A stretch of 64,000 nt of DNA from an uncultured Cellulosilyticum sp. (GCA_934725855.1 CAKVCL010000015.1:1-64000); one strand, 5' to 3'. Counted from the stretch's first letter, positions 45,757 through 55,438 are shown. The notes: generated by a model not told the origin, from the sequence alone. Numbers and translations are program-made.

Positions 45757-46457
45757 AAAATACCTCCTCTAGTCAACAATCCAATTCCAAAATAAACACC
45801 CAAAAAAGAAATAACTATAACATCTTTTATTGTAAACTGGATTTTTACCAAACAAGTTCTGGGACCTGGACTTTCTATTCCTCTTGTTACAGCTGCAATA
45901 GAAAGCTCGTCAGCTGTTTTTGAAGCCGCCATCATCATGGGCACATAAATGCACTCTAATGTCATTAGTGGGTGACTGATTATATTCTTTAAGTTCGGCG
46001 CCAAGTCTCTCATTTTCATCGCATCTTTAATATAATGCCAATCTTCCTTTATAACTGGAATATAACGCATCATGACTGCAAAAGGAATGGTAAAGCTATC
46101 AGGAATATGTATTCTATAAAATGCCGCCATGAACTCACTAGTTTTGGTCGTAAGTATCATCAAACTAGCCATAAATCCACAAGGATAGACTTTATTAACA
46201 AGTCCTAAGAATGCAGCCAAAATAGCTTGCCACATTCCAGTTAAATTATAGATACTATATTGAGTTAAAGCATAAATTCCAATGTAAACGATAACACTTA
46301 TCAATGTGTACTTATATTTTCTTAGTAAAACGCCTATCCCAGCAATGATAAGCACTAATATTAATTCATAAGTCAGTGATGGTGCAACCATTGTGCATAA
46401 CACACATAAAATAAGTAAAATAAGTTTTGTTCTAGGGTCTAGGTGTCCCATCATCAT
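45753..46457 (-). CDS. ECF transporter T component (EcfT/CbiQ-like)
   Basis: This 234-residue membrane protein begins GHLDPRTKLILLILCVLCTM and carries the coupling motif region (SKTADELSIAAVTRGIESPG, of the AxAxRG type) that contacts the ATPases. It is the energy-coupling membrane scaffold of an ECF importer. It overlaps both flanking genes by four bases, typical of translational coupling. Confidence 0.88.
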   Translation of the reverse strand: MMMGHLDPRTKLILLILCVLCTMVAPSLTYELILVLIIAGIGVLLRKYKYTLISVIVYIGIYALTQYSIYNLTGMWQAILAAFLGLVNKVYPCGFMASLMILTTKTSEFMAAFYRIHIPDSFTIPFAVMMRYIPVIKEDWHYIKDAMKMRDLAPNLKNIISHPLMTLECIYVPMMMAASKTADELSIAAVTRGIESPGPRTCLVKIQFTIKDVIVISFLGVYFGIGLLTRGGIL

Positions 46458-47065
46458 GCTGTAATGCCTGCTTTCTCAAATTGTTTTTTAAGTAAACAAC
46501 TTCCCACTAAACCACTTAGATAAGAAACTAAAACTGTACCAATTAATATCACTGCTAATATCCAATTTTGTGCTGCAGCATTCATCGCTTCAATATAACT
46601 TGCTGATGTTCCACCATTTAACATATAATGACACCATGCTTCGGTATTTACAAAGTAGCAAATATAGGAACCTGTTGCCCCCAAACAAATGCAGCTATAG
46701 GCTAAGATATTAAGCCATTTGTTTTTATATTTTCGACTTCCTGCTATAAGATCTCCTACAATTCCACCCACAATATATCCAAGATCCATTGCCCAGTGCA
46801 TACCTGTTGCAAAGAAAATAATGCCACATAAAATACCTGCTATAGTAATAGCTCCTCTTTTGGGAACTTTTGCAATTAATAGCATAAGCACTGGCCCTCC
46901 TAAAATTGCTGAGCCTATTGGCATATAAAAACTTAAAACAGGATTCGGCGCAAAAAAGATTCCTCCAATTAAAATTGCCACAAAAAGTATGGCTGAAAAA
47001 ATGCCTGTTGTGACTAAATCTTTTACAGAAAGCTTCTTTTGATTATTTCTTGATGTTTTGCTCAT
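46454..47065 (-). CDS. ECF transporter S component, MptD/Trep_Strep family
   Basis: This 203-residue protein has about six membrane helices (LSVKDLVTTGIFSAILFVAI at the start, GIFFAPNPVLSFYMPIGSAI, MHWAMDLGYIVGGIVGDLIA). The family is the substrate-binding S component of ECF importers with unassigned substrate. It is the first gene of the operon, divergent from the AraC-type regulator. Confidence 0.82.
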   Translation of the reverse strand: MSKTSRNNQKKLSVKDLVTTGIFSAILFVAILIGGIFFAPNPVLSFYMPIGSAILGGPVLMLLIAKVPKRGAITIAGILCGIIFFATGMHWAMDLGYIVGGIVGDLIAGSRKYKNKWLNILAYSCICLGATGSYICYFVNTEAWCHYMLNGGTSASYIEAMNAAAQNWILAVILIGTVLVSYLSGLVGSCLLKKQFEKAGITA

Positions 47066-47095
47066 TAAAAATCCCCCTCTTAATAAGATTATTTT

Positions 47096-47124
47096 TTGAC
47101 TTCTTTAGAAGACATTGATATAAT
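47096..47124 (+). promoter_or_regulatory. Promoter of the AraC-type regulator gene
   Basis: TTGACT (47096-47101), 17 bases, TATAAT (47119-47124). It leaves a 5' leader of about 120 bases, which contains the direct-repeat operator. Confidence 0.65.
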
Positions 47125-47197
47125 TTATGTTAGCTTTAACTAACTTCGAATTTAAAACTATCATACCTGATTTCCCTTTTCAATAAAAAGACACCAT

Positions 47198-47231
47198 TTG
47201 TGTCTAATCAGAATAGAATTGTGTCCAATCA
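47198..47231. promoter_or_regulatory. Candidate AraC-type operator (two direct repeats, 21-bp period)
   Basis: TTGTGTCTAATCA (47198-47210) and TTGTGTCCAATCA (47219-47231) differ by one base and are two helical turns apart, the usual layout of AraC-family half-sites. AGACAC (47189-47194) forms an inverted third element. It would lie in the leader of the regulator and upstream of the ECF operon. Confidence 0.6.
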
Positions 47232-47253
47232 AGGTATCCTAAGGAGGCATTAA

Positions 47254-48222
47254 ATGTCTTATAAACTTGTTCACTATTATGATGATGTGCTTCTCTCGCG
47301 TGGTTTTATTCAAATGGATGATCCCAATCTTATATTTCCTTGCGGGCAAACCTTTAAATTATCCAAAGAGCTTGGAGAAGGTTATTATTGGATTTACTCG
47401 GAAAAAGATTTGTTTGATATTAAAATCCATAATTTTTATTTTCATGAAGACTATATCCTCGAATGTAAAATGCCTGAGTGTATCAGTATTTCCTACTATC
47501 AATCTATATCTGGGCATGAACTTTCTCCCTATCGAAGAATGAATGCCAATTGCATTCGAAGCTATATTGGTGGTATAACGCCCTATAAGGCGCTAATCCA
47601 TAAAAAGGTTCCCATCAAATCGATTGGAATTGAAATCACTTCCGTTTACTATAAAGACTACTTAAAAGAAAAGTATCAATCCGAGTATATCAATCCTTAT
47701 ACGGCATTCTCATCTATTAAAGAAACTTCAAACTTTCCAGAGATGCTTCTTCTACTCAATCAAGTTGCTGATTATCGGGGAGTAGGAATTAGTGCTAAAC
47801 TTTTCTATGAAGCGAAAGTCAATGAAGCTATTTCTTTGGTATTAGAGCGTTATAATAAAAACCCTAAACCTACTAAATATGTCAAACATATATCCGATAT
47901 CGATAAAGAACAAATAGCCTGTGTTACCTCTTACATTGATGATCATGCCACTTTTAATCTTTCGCTTGATGATCTTTCTAAGATTGCTTGTATGGGAGGT
48001 ACAAAACTTAAACAAACTTTTAAACTCATCACAGGTTGTACAATTACCGAATATATTCAACAAAAACGGATTGAAAAAGCAGAATTTCTTCTTTCTAATA
48101 CGGAGCTTACTATTGCCCAAATTGCTCAAACAGTAGGCTACACTAATGCCAGCCGCTTCTCAGAATTATTTCAGCGTAATATTGGTATTCTTCCTGGTGA
48201 ATACCGAAAAATGCTTCACTAA
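47254..48222 (+). CDS. AraC-family transcriptional regulator
   Basis: This is a 322-residue protein. The C-terminal 100 residues carry two helix-turn-helix motifs (SLDDLSKIACMGGTKLKQTF; LTIAQIAQTVGYTNASRFSE) and the family end FQRNIGILPGEYRK. The N-terminal 200 residues are a ligand-binding part that is not a plain cupin and resembles YbtA/PchR-type siderophore-responsive regulators in general layout (inference). It is divergent from the ECF/ABC operon, which it probably activates. GGAGG precedes the ATG. Confidence 0.85.
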   Translation: MSYKLVHYYDDVLLSRGFIQMDDPNLIFPCGQTFKLSKELGEGYYWIYSEKDLFDIKIHNFYFHEDYILECKMPECISISYYQSISGHELSPYRRMNANCIRSYIGGITPYKALIHKKVPIKSIGIEITSVYYKDYLKEKYQSEYINPYTAFSSIKETSNFPEMLLLLNQVADYRGVGISAKLFYEAKVNEAISLVLERYNKNPKPTKYVKHISDIDKEQIACVTSYIDDHATFNLSLDDLSKIACMGGTKLKQTFKLITGCTITEYIQQKRIEKAEFLLSNTELTIAQIAQTVGYTNASRFSELFQRNIGILPGEYRKMLH

Positions 48223-48240
48223 ACCAATGTTTAAGCTAAA

Positions 48241-48276
48241 AAGAAGGTTAAGCACCTAACGATGCTTAACCTTCTT
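48241..48276. terminator. Bidirectional terminator
   Basis: A perfect 14-bp stem (AAGAAGGTTAAGCA with TGCTTAACCTTCTT) followed by a T run, after the AraC-type gene. Confidence 0.88.
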
Positions 48277-48325
48277 TTTTTATTAGTTGTATGGGTTTCT
48301 CCCTTTGTATAATCTATTTTTTATT

Positions 48326-48970
48326 CTATTCCTTTATTGGCTTTATACGTATATTTTCAGTCATTCCCTCTTCATTAGCGTGACAAATTACCACATCGCC
48401 TTTTTGAATACCTTTAACCACTACACTCTCTGTATTGGTTTGATGAGCAATTTCAATAGGGCTTAATACGGTTTGATGATCTTCTACCTTATAAACATAA
48501 TCTACCCCATCTATTTCAAACGTTGCGCTATTAGGAACAGCTAATACATGATCTTCTTGGTAGGTTGTAAATGTCACTTCTACCTCATAACCGTCTTTTA
48601 AAGAAACTTCTGACTCATTCGGTACAATAACGATTTCAACACGATACTCTTTTAATCCTAATGCAGAGGTGGACTCTTTAGCATCAATCTTAGCTAATAC
48701 CTCTCCTTTTTCTACATGTTGATTTTCCTTTACTAAGACTTCTGTAACTGTTCCATTTACTTTTCCTATAATCTCAATAGCATCTCCCTGTTTTACTACG
48801 CCATCCTCTGTAAACGTATCTACCACTTGCATCATGCTTTTCATCATAGTTTTATAACTTTTGAGTGCTCTTGCTGTGTCTGTTACAGATGAAATATTTA
48901 GACTTTCTGATAAAGCCGACTTAATAGCCTCTACTTTTTCTGGCAAGCAATTAAAGCAAATAGCATTTGC
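48326..48970 (-). pseudogene. C-terminal part of a HlyD/MacA-type membrane-fusion protein
   Basis: The open frame (about 206 codons from a TTG at 48946, continuing upstream to a stop near 48980) encodes the end of an efflux adaptor: a biotinyl-lipoyl block (GKVNGTVTEVLVKENQHVEK) and a beta-barrel (HVLAVPNSATFEIDGVDYVY). The N-terminal membrane anchor and first half are missing. Its 5' end runs directly into the 3' end of the permease remnant in another frame, as expected after an internal deletion. Translation of the fragment is possible but function is unlikely. Confidence 0.7.
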
Positions 48971-50119
48971 AGCTTCACTTGTTTACCTATTGCTGGTGCC
49001 TCTGCCCTCATGGCTTCTGCAGGTTTAATAATGAGTACCTCTCTCACTCCCAAATAAGTACTTAAGAGACTTGTCCCTAATGCTAATATAAATCCCACCA
49101 TTTGATTGCTTACTGCACATTCGTAATGATTGTAAGGCAAGTTATACATCGTACTATACATTCCAAATAAAAATTTACCTAAAAATGTAGACAAAAACCC
49201 TCCTAATAAACTTCCAAGAGTTCCAATGATTATGCTTTGTGCAAGATATACTTTCAGTATTTCACTATCTGTAAACCCAAATGCCTTAAGTGTCCCAATA
49301 AGACTTCTATCACTTGCGATCATTTTCTTTAAAATGATATAGAGCATAAACATAGAAATTACAAGAAAGATAAACGGTAGTATGGTAGCCATAGCCGTCA
49401 GTTGACTGTATTCATCTGAAATCATTTTATTGCTTAATTGATTCTTCTGGTCTGTTAAATTAGTTAATCCATATGGACCAAGTCGTTTTTGAAGTTCATA
49501 TTTTACTTTTTCAAAAGAATAACCTGCTTTTAAAGTAAATCCTAATTCAGTGACTATTTGCTGCTGATTGAGTAAGTTTTCTAATATTCTTTTGTCAATA
49601 CACGCTATATCATATATTTCCTCATCAGGCATTTGAACGCCTGAGGGGGGGACACTATAAATATACTCTGGTGTTTGAAGGGTTCCTGATAAAATAAATG
49701 ACTTCGTTCGGTTACCAATTACTAATTTCAGAGAGTCACCTTGGTTGAACCCATAAAAATGATTCATTTTACTTCCAAGATAGATCATATCCTCATTCAT
49801 TTTCCCAACACTTGGTGAAAGTTTAATTTGATTTAGGCAATCCTCAGAATCATAAGCTAATAAATGCAAAGTAACAATATTATTTTGCCCCTCTATCATC
49901 AGTCTTGCGTCTGCAGATAAACGCCCAAAAACTTCATCGATCCCTTCTATTTCTTTTAGCGTGCTTAGTTTATTTTCAGGAATACCAGTAACGGTTGCGA
50001 AAACATCTGCCATAGCAATATAAATAAGGACACCTAAACTAATCACTGCTATTGCCCCTAAATAAGACGTTTTATTTTTAATTACGTTTCTTAATATATT
50101 TTTAAATATTGTTTCATTA
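48931..50119 (-). pseudogene. Frameshifted and truncated FtsX-type ABC permease
   Basis: The good start (ATG near 50119 behind GAGGTGA) gives only nine codons before TAA. Shifting one base gives TIFKNILRNVIKNKTSYLGA running into the long frame (371 codons from a GTG at 50046), so one base was probably lost in the early A run. The long frame holds a periplasmic domain and one FtsX domain (KAFGFTDSEILKVYLAQSII). It stops after a lysine-rich end, where a full permease would have a second FtsX half. No ATPase gene is adjacent. This is the remains of an ABC efflux operon. Confidence 0.7.
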
Positions 50120-50200
50120 CCAGCTCACCTCTTTTGGTGATAGCGGCTGTTTGTTTTCAGTAATCTTTTTAATAATTAACTTCCCACAAAATAAAACAAG

Positions 50201-50227
50201 CCCGAACTAGCATTTTTCTAGTTCGGG
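50201..50227 (-). terminator. Terminator of glyA
   Basis: A perfect 10-bp stem (CCCGAACTAG with CTAGTTCGGG) shortly after the glyA stop. Confidence 0.8.
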
Positions 50228-50239
50228 TGTAATTTATTT

Positions 50240-51475
50240 TTAATATAAAGGATATTTAGCTAATAATGTTTGCACTCTTTGTGCACATTGTGCTTTATTG
50301 GCTTCAAAATCACTTAGAGCAAGATAAATAATTTCTGCAATTTCTTCCATATCTGCTTCTTTCATGCCTCTTGTTGTCACAGCTGGTGTCCCAAGTCTTA
50401 CACCACTTGTTACATTTGGAGAAGCTGGATCAAATGGAATCGTATTCTTATTACATGTAATACCAATTTCATCTAATAGATGTTCTGCTTCTTTACCTGT
50501 TACATTCATGCTTCTTACATCTAGGCTCATTACATGATTATCTGTACCACCTGATACAATTCTCATATCTTTTGCCATCAGTGCACTTGCTAGTGCTTTG
50601 GCATTTTTGATGATTTGTTCTTGATACACTTTAAATTCTGGCTCAAGTGCTTCTTTAAAGCAAACAGCTTTTGCTGCAATCACATGAACAAGTGGTCCAC
50701 CTTGAATACCAGGGAATATCGCTTTATCAATCATTTTAGCATGCTCATTATCGCATAAAATCATACCGCCACGAGGGCCTCTAAGTGTTTTATGGGTTGT
50801 AGTGGTTACAAAATGTGCATATGGTACTGGACTTGGATGAAGCCCTGCTGCTACAAGTCCTGCAATATGTGCCATATCTACCATTAAATAAGCACCTACT
50901 TCATCTGCAATCTCTCTAAATTTAGCAAAATCAATGATTCTTGAGTAGTTGCTTGCCCCTGCAATAATCATTTTAGGTTTACATTCTAAAGCAATTTCTC
51001 TTACTTTATCATAATCAATCCTTTCTGTTTCAGGATCTACACCATATGACACAACATGATAATTTTTACCTGACATATTAACCGGACTGCCATGTGTTAA
51101 ATGTCCACCATGGCTTAAATCCATTCCCATAACTGTATCACCTGTTTTAAGAGCTGCAAAAAAGACAGCTTGATTGGCTTGAGAACCTGAATTAGGTTGT
51201 ACATTAGCATGTTCAGCACCAAATAGTTTCTTTGCTCTTTCTCTTGCTAAATCTTCGATTTTATCAACAACCTCACAACCACCGTAGTAACGTTTTCCTG
51301 GATAACCTTCAGCGTATTTATTGGTAAGGGTACTCCCCATTGCTGCCATTACTGCTTTAGAAACGAAGTTTTCGGATGCAATCAGCTCAATTTTACTATT
51401 TTGTCTAGCGGTTTCCTCTTTAATGAGTTCCATAATTTCTGGGTCAACACTTTTTAATTCGTCTAAAGTATACAT
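50240..51475 (-). CDS. glyA: Serine hydroxymethyltransferase
   Basis: This PLP enzyme of about 411 residues interconverts serine and glycine with tetrahydrofolate. It shows [56 protein letters not shown] and the PLP lysine in [13 protein letters not shown]. Start 51475 ([10 protein letters not shown]) has AGGAGG nine bases upstream; an extension to 51502 would cover that site. Only 36 bases separate it from the degraded oxidoreductase remnant, so it may be read from a promoter upstream of the remnant. Confidence 0.96.
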   Translation of the reverse strand: MYTLDELKSVDPEIMELIKEETARQNSKIELIASENFVSKAVMAAMGSTLTNKYAEGYPGKRYYGGCEVVDKIEDLARERAKKLFGAEHANVQPNSGSQANQAVFFAALKTGDTVMGMDLSHGGHLTHGSPVNMSGKNYHVVSYGVDPETERIDYDKVREIALECKPKMIIAGASNYSRIIDFAKFREIADEVGAYLMVDMAHIAGLVAAGLHPSPVPYAHFVTTTTHKTLRGPRGGMILCDNEHAKMIDKAIFPGIQGGPLVHVIAAKAVCFKEALEPEFKVYQEQIIKNAKALASALMAKDMRIVSGGTDNHVMSLDVRSMNVTGKEAEHLLDEIGITCNKNTIPFDPASPNVTSGVRLGTPAVTTRGMKEADMEEIAEIIYLALSDFEANKAQCAQRVQTLLAKYPLY

Positions 51476-51511
51476 ACTAACTAACCTCCTGCTTAAATTC
51501 AATCTATAGTT

Positions 51512-51790
51512 TTATTTATCTAAATAAGCCTTATACCCTTGGCGTAAAGCTTCTTTATTCATTTCAATTGTTTTTGGTGGTACGATTTTAGCAACTAGTT
51601 CTTCCCATCCTTCTAAACTATCGCCGATATAAGCCGCATAAGCACCAATCATAATCATATTAACGACTTTGACACTACCAATCTTTTCAGCAATACTAAG
51701 TGCATCCATAAAGCAAATTTCTTTACAAGCTGCTTTAAGTTTTTCTTCGATTTGCTCTGGTTATTTTTCCATTCCCATTACAACTGACAT
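51512..51790 (-). pseudogene. C-terminal remnant of a 2-oxoacid:ferredoxin oxidoreductase gamma subunit
   Basis: One frame from 51790 to 51512 reads MSVVMGMEK, stop, PEQIEEKLKAACKEICF, then 65 open codons (MDALSIAEKIGSVKVVNMIM ... PPKTIEMNKEALRQGYKAYL). The last part matches the C-terminal end of the gamma (catalytic) subunit of pyruvate/indolepyruvate/2-oxoacid:ferredoxin oxidoreductases. The first half of the usual 180-190 residues, with its GGQG motif, is absent, and an in-frame TAA interrupts the rest. It is clearly non-functional as an enzyme. Confidence 0.72.
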
Positions 51791-51960
51791 AATCTAAAAC
51801 TCATTTTATGATAACACTACATTTCACAATTATACAACATTTTATATACAAATTTACAAAATTGTATATTTAATTACTTAAGGCCTATATGCTTTACACT
51901 GTTTGTGTATTAAGTGTATACTGAATAAAATCTCATCATTTATAATAGAAAGGATACATT

Positions 51961-52743
51961 GTGGAAACAGATATTTATTATGAAAGAATATTAAATTTTG
52001 CCGTACATACTGGTGAACTGATGCTCAAATGCGGTGCTGAAACTTATCGAGTAGAAGATACCATCACACGCATTCTAGAAAGTCATCATTTCAAATCTGT
52101 AGACACTTTTGCTATTCCTACAGGCATTATGGTTACTGTAGAAACTCATTCCTCTTCTCTTTCTACCAAAGTTGTTCGCGTTAAAAATAGAAGTACCAGA
52201 CTAGACCGAATTGAAAAACTTAATCAACTTTCAAGAGATTATGTCAGCGGTTTACTTTCCTTAGATGAAGCAGAGGAAAAGCTGATTCAAATAGAAAATT
52301 TTTCAAGCTATAAACCCATCACCATCATTTTGTGGATTGGAATAAGCTGTGGCTTCTTTGCAGTTATGTTTAATGCAGGTTGGATTGAATTTATTTTATC
52401 CTTATTTATAGGTTTCGGCGTAGGGGCTCTTCAATATCGCTTAAATGAAAAGCAGATTGTAAACTTCTTTGTTTTATTTATTTGTGCACTTTATTTAGGA
52501 TTTGCTTCTATGGCTTGCCAATATATTTTTAGACAGCACATTCATATTGAACCCATTATGATTGGTTGTATCATGCCCCTTCTTCCTGGCGTTGCTTTTA
52601 CAACTGCAGTACGTGATGCTATAGGTGATGAACTTCTTTCTGGCATTTCAAGAGGTGTAGAAGCCTTACTCATGGCGATTGCACTTGCTGCTGGTATGGG
52701 CATCTCACTGAGCATTTCTTATGCTATTGGAGGTATTTTATGA
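51961..52743 (+). CDS. Threonine/serine exporter, ThrE N-terminal half
   Basis: This 260-residue protein of the ThrE/DUF1212 family has a conserved N-terminal region (AVHTGELMLKCGAETYRVED, VDTFAIPTGIMVTVE) followed by five membrane helices. It starts at a GTG behind GAAAGG. It overlaps the second half by four bases; together they correspond to the fused ThrE of Corynebacterium, which exports threonine and serine. Confidence 0.88.
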   Translation: METDIYYERILNFAVHTGELMLKCGAETYRVEDTITRILESHHFKSVDTFAIPTGIMVTVETHSSSLSTKVVRVKNRSTRLDRIEKLNQLSRDYVSGLLSLDEAEEKLIQIENFSSYKPITIILWIGISCGFFAVMFNAGWIEFILSLFIGFGVGALQYRLNEKQIVNFFVLFICALYLGFASMACQYIFRQHIHIEPIMIGCIMPLLPGVAFTTAVRDAIGDELLSGISRGVEALLMAIALAAGMGISLSISYAIGGIL

Positions 52744-53177
52744 TTTTAAGTGTATTAAGTGCATTTATTTCAACTATTGGTTTTGCAATCTTTTTTCATG
52801 TGCGTCAAGTGCACTTATTAATATGTGGCACCATAGGTGCTATTGGATGGCTTATTTATTTATTATTAAATGACAAATACCACTCAGCTGTTTTGGCTTC
52901 ATTTGTCGCAGCCTTGGTGGTTACTGCGCTTTCTTACCTTCTTGCCAAAAAAAGAAAAACACCCATTACTGTTTTTCTAGTAACAGGCATTATTCCATTA
53001 GTCCCTGGTCTCGGTTTATACCGAACCATGTCTTATATGTTGGAAGAGGATTATAGTACGGCTCTTGATTATGCCACATTAACTTTTGAGATTGCTGCCG
53101 TTATTGCTGGTGCGATCGTCATCATCTCTTTACTTCCACTTTTGTGGCGTAAACCCAGAAGACATTTACCAAAATAA
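52740..53177 (+). CDS. Threonine/serine exporter, ThrE C-terminal half
   Basis: This is a 145-residue protein with five membrane helices (LSAFISTIGFAIFFHVRQVH, VFLVTGIIPLVPGLGLYRTM). The Pro-rich IIPLVPGLGLYR motif is typical of the ThrE_2 (DUF3815) half. ATGA overlap with the first half indicates coupled translation and a two-subunit transporter. Confidence 0.88.
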   Translation: MILSVLSAFISTIGFAIFFHVRQVHLLICGTIGAIGWLIYLLLNDKYHSAVLASFVAALVVTALSYLLAKKRKTPITVFLVTGIIPLVPGLGLYRTMSYMLEEDYSTALDYATLTFEIAAVIAGAIVIISLLPLLWRKPRRHLPK

Positions 53178-53191
53178 AGAATTTTGCTTTC

Positions 53192-53226
53192 AAAAAACTC
53201 TTAAGCGGTCGGCTTAAGAGTTTTTT
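53192..53226. terminator. Bidirectional terminator
   Basis: A perfect 15-bp stem (AAAAAACTCTTAAGC with GCTTAAGAGTTTTTT) between the exporter and DegV genes. Confidence 0.88.
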
Positions 53227-53243
53227 AATTAACACTTTTTTGA

Positions 53244-54116
53244 CTAACGATGTTCTCCCATAAAAAATATAGCAATTGTCCCTGGTCCTGAATGACTTCC
53301 TACTGTAGCACCAACATAATTAATCCATACATCTTTAACACCACATTGTTCAATAATTGCTTTTTTCACGCCTTCAGCTTCCTCTAAAGCTGCACCATGA
53401 CTAATAAAAACCACTTGTTTCTCAGGATTTACAATATTCTCTTTAACTTTTTCTACAAGTACTTTTAGAGACTTTTTTCTTCCCTTTACTTTTTCTACTG
53501 GCATAAGCCTTCCGTCATCATCTACATGCATAATTGGCTTAATTTGAAGTAGGGTTCCCACTGTAGCAGCTGTTTTTGAAACACGCCCTCCTCTAAAAAG
53601 ATAATTTAAATCCGTTACTGTAAACCAATGATTGATCTTAAGCTTAATATTTTCAATATATTCCAATACTTCATTCATACTTTTTCCTTGTTTTAATTGT
53701 TCTACTGCATAATAAACAGCTAGTCCCTGTCCCATAGAAGCACATTTGCTGTCAATCACTTCTACACGTGCCTTAAAATTAGAATTTTCCTCCCTTATTT
53801 CTCTAACAGCCATTCTAGCACTCTCCACACAACCACTTAAAGCAGAAGAAAAACCTATATAAAGTATATTTTTTTCTTCTTTTAAATACTTCATAAATAC
53901 TTCTTTAAATTCATATGCATTGATCTGAGAAGTTTTTGGCATAGCTCCTTCTAATATACTTTTGTAAAATTGCTCATAATCTTTGGTTTTTGCCAAATCA
54001 TCTTTGTGATCTGTTTGATTCACTGTAATGGTCATAGGAATCATTTCAATAGAATTGTCTTGTATGTAGTCATACGGTAAATCACAACAAGAATCCGTTA
54101 CAATAATCGTTTCCAT
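53244..54116 (-). CDS. DegV-family fatty-acid-binding protein
   Basis: This protein of about 290 residues begins at METIIVTDSCCDLPYDYIQD (54116), after GAGGTG. Fatty-acid-binding hallmarks are TSQINAYEFKEVF, SSALSGCVESARMA, the RGGRVSKTAATVGTLLQIKP block and GSHSGPGTIAIFFMG at the end. DegV/FakB proteins present fatty acids to the kinase FakA. No fakA is in the window. Confidence 0.92.
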   Translation of the reverse strand: METIIVTDSCCDLPYDYIQDNSIEMIPMTITVNQTDHKDDLAKTKDYEQFYKSILEGAMPKTSQINAYEFKEVFMKYLKEEKNILYIGFSSALSGCVESARMAVREIREENSNFKARVEVIDSKCASMGQGLAVYYAVEQLKQGKSMNEVLEYIENIKLKINHWFTVTDLNYLFRGGRVSKTAATVGTLLQIKPIMHVDDDGRLMPVEKVKGRKKSLKVLVEKVKENIVNPEKQVVFISHGAALEEAEGVKKAIIEQCGVKDVWINYVGATVGSHSGPGTIAIFFMGEHR

Positions 54117-54210
54117 ATCTACCACCTCACAATATAAGTAATTTTCTTTAGTCATTATATCATATTTGTTTCAATTTTTTGCCATATTTAAGATAAAAAT
54201 CTATTAAAAA

Positions 54211-54238
54211 TAGCACAAGGTTTTAAGTCCTTGTGCTA
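54211..54238 (-). terminator. Terminator of the cysteine-rich protein gene
   Basis: TAGCACAAGG pairs with CCTTGTGCTA, followed on the minus strand by a T-rich stretch. Confidence 0.75.
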
Positions 54239-54262
54239 CCTTTATTAGTTTCTTATTTTGAA

Positions 54263-55348
54263 CTAATTGCTTGTGCCACAACCGCATTTGTTACAGGTAC
54301 ATTTGTTGCAACTGCAGCAGTTTTTATTGTTGTCATTGTTATTGCGTGTTCTACAGCCATTACCAATAGATTTAGCATTTTCACCTACTTCTAATGGTCT
54401 AATGCTTGCTTCAAGTAAATCGCCACATACGAATTCTAAACAATTGTTATTTTCTTCTTCTTCAACTGGTGTTAATTTTGGTGGAACTGTTAAACCTTCA
54501 TGTCTGAATTTGTACTGCACGAAGTAGATGGACTTAATATAAAGTGTTAAACCAATTGCAAGTCTATCACCATCAAAAGCTACCACTTTTGCAAGTGCTT
54601 GAGCCCCAATACCTTGTTGAATAGTATTGTTTACTGGGAACTCAAATAATCCGTCTAAACCATTTTCACAACCACATCTACCTTTTTCGCTATTGACATA
54701 GCCCATAAAGTTGATCGTTGGAACAAGTTTATTACATCCGCCAGGATTTTCTGTCGCATAACTCGTGCCATATGGTGTATAAAGATCAAATGAAATACAA
54801 GATGGATTCGTACATGAGTCATAAGCACAGTCTCTTTCATCACCTAAATATCTAAGTGTCATCATCCCTTGTTTTGAAACGTTACAACAGCTGTCAATGA
54901 TTGATACTGCGAAAGTGACATCGATGTCTTTTAGTGTAATGCGACTGAGATTGGGTTTGCATTTTGCAGGTTGAATTTCAGAAAAACGATTCCCCATTGG
55001 GTCTACAAAGTTAAAATCAATATCTACTACCTGAAGTTGAATTTTACAAGCATTGAGTAAGTCACATTTTGATAATCCGCAAAATAAAATATCACATTGT
55101 CTTCTAGCTTCTCCATCACAAATATCTTGAAGATCTTCTATGCGTACAGTACGGCAAAGATTGATGCCACATTCGTCAAATACAACGGGTGCCATCATCG
55201 TTAACAATTTGGGTTCTCCCATTGGGGGACACATAGCTACTGCTTCGATTGGTGATACTTTATTTTCAGCAGGATGACAGATGTCACAAAGACCTGCGTT
55301 AGGTTTCTCGAAATATTTCATGTCGTTATTACAACAACTTTTCTTCAT
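54263..55348 (-). CDS. Large cysteine-rich protein, possible spore-surface component
   Basis: This 361-residue protein has about 35 cysteines, concentrated at the N-terminus (KKSCCNNDMK, GLCDICHPAE) and in a C-terminal Asn/Cys tail (CCSCNKCTCNKCGCG). The middle is beta-rich with repeated cysteine spacing. I recognise no family and no membrane segment or signal peptide. A sigma-K-like promoter upstream and the composition favour a spore-coat or exosporium protein (inference). GGAGG precedes the ATG, and a terminator follows. Confidence 0.65.
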   Translation of the reverse strand: MKKSCCNNDMKYFEKPNAGLCDICHPAENKVSPIEAVAMCPPMGEPKLLTMMAPVVFDECGINLCRTVRIEDLQDICDGEARRQCDILFCGLSKCDLLNACKIQLQVVDIDFNFVDPMGNRFSEIQPAKCKPNLSRITLKDIDVTFAVSIIDSCCNVSKQGMMTLRYLGDERDCAYDSCTNPSCISFDLYTPYGTSYATENPGGCNKLVPTINFMGYVNSEKGRCGCENGLDGLFEFPVNNTIQQGIGAQALAKVVAFDGDRLAIGLTLYIKSIYFVQYKFRHEGLTVPPKLTPVEEEENNNCLEFVCGDLLEASIRPLEVGENAKSIGNGCRTRNNNDNNKNCCSCNKCTCNKCGCGTSN

Positions 55349-55409
55349 AATTAAAAACCTCCTGTATGATCCCTAAAGGATGGAAATCATAATTTGTCGT
55401 TTCCAATAC

Positions 55410-55438
55410 TATAATATGGAAAATCATGTTTTTGGTTA
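55410..55438 (-). promoter_or_regulatory. Sigma-K-like promoter of the cysteine-rich protein gene
   Basis: On the minus strand TAAC/AACC (55434-55438), 15-16 bases, then CATATTATA (55410-55418), fitting the CATAnnnTA -10 of mother-cell sigma factors, about 60 bases before the start. Confidence 0.45.

Noticed and set aside
47254..47542. Alternative plus-strand frame inside the AraC gene start (91 residues)
   Set aside because: Shadow of the regulator gene in another frame.
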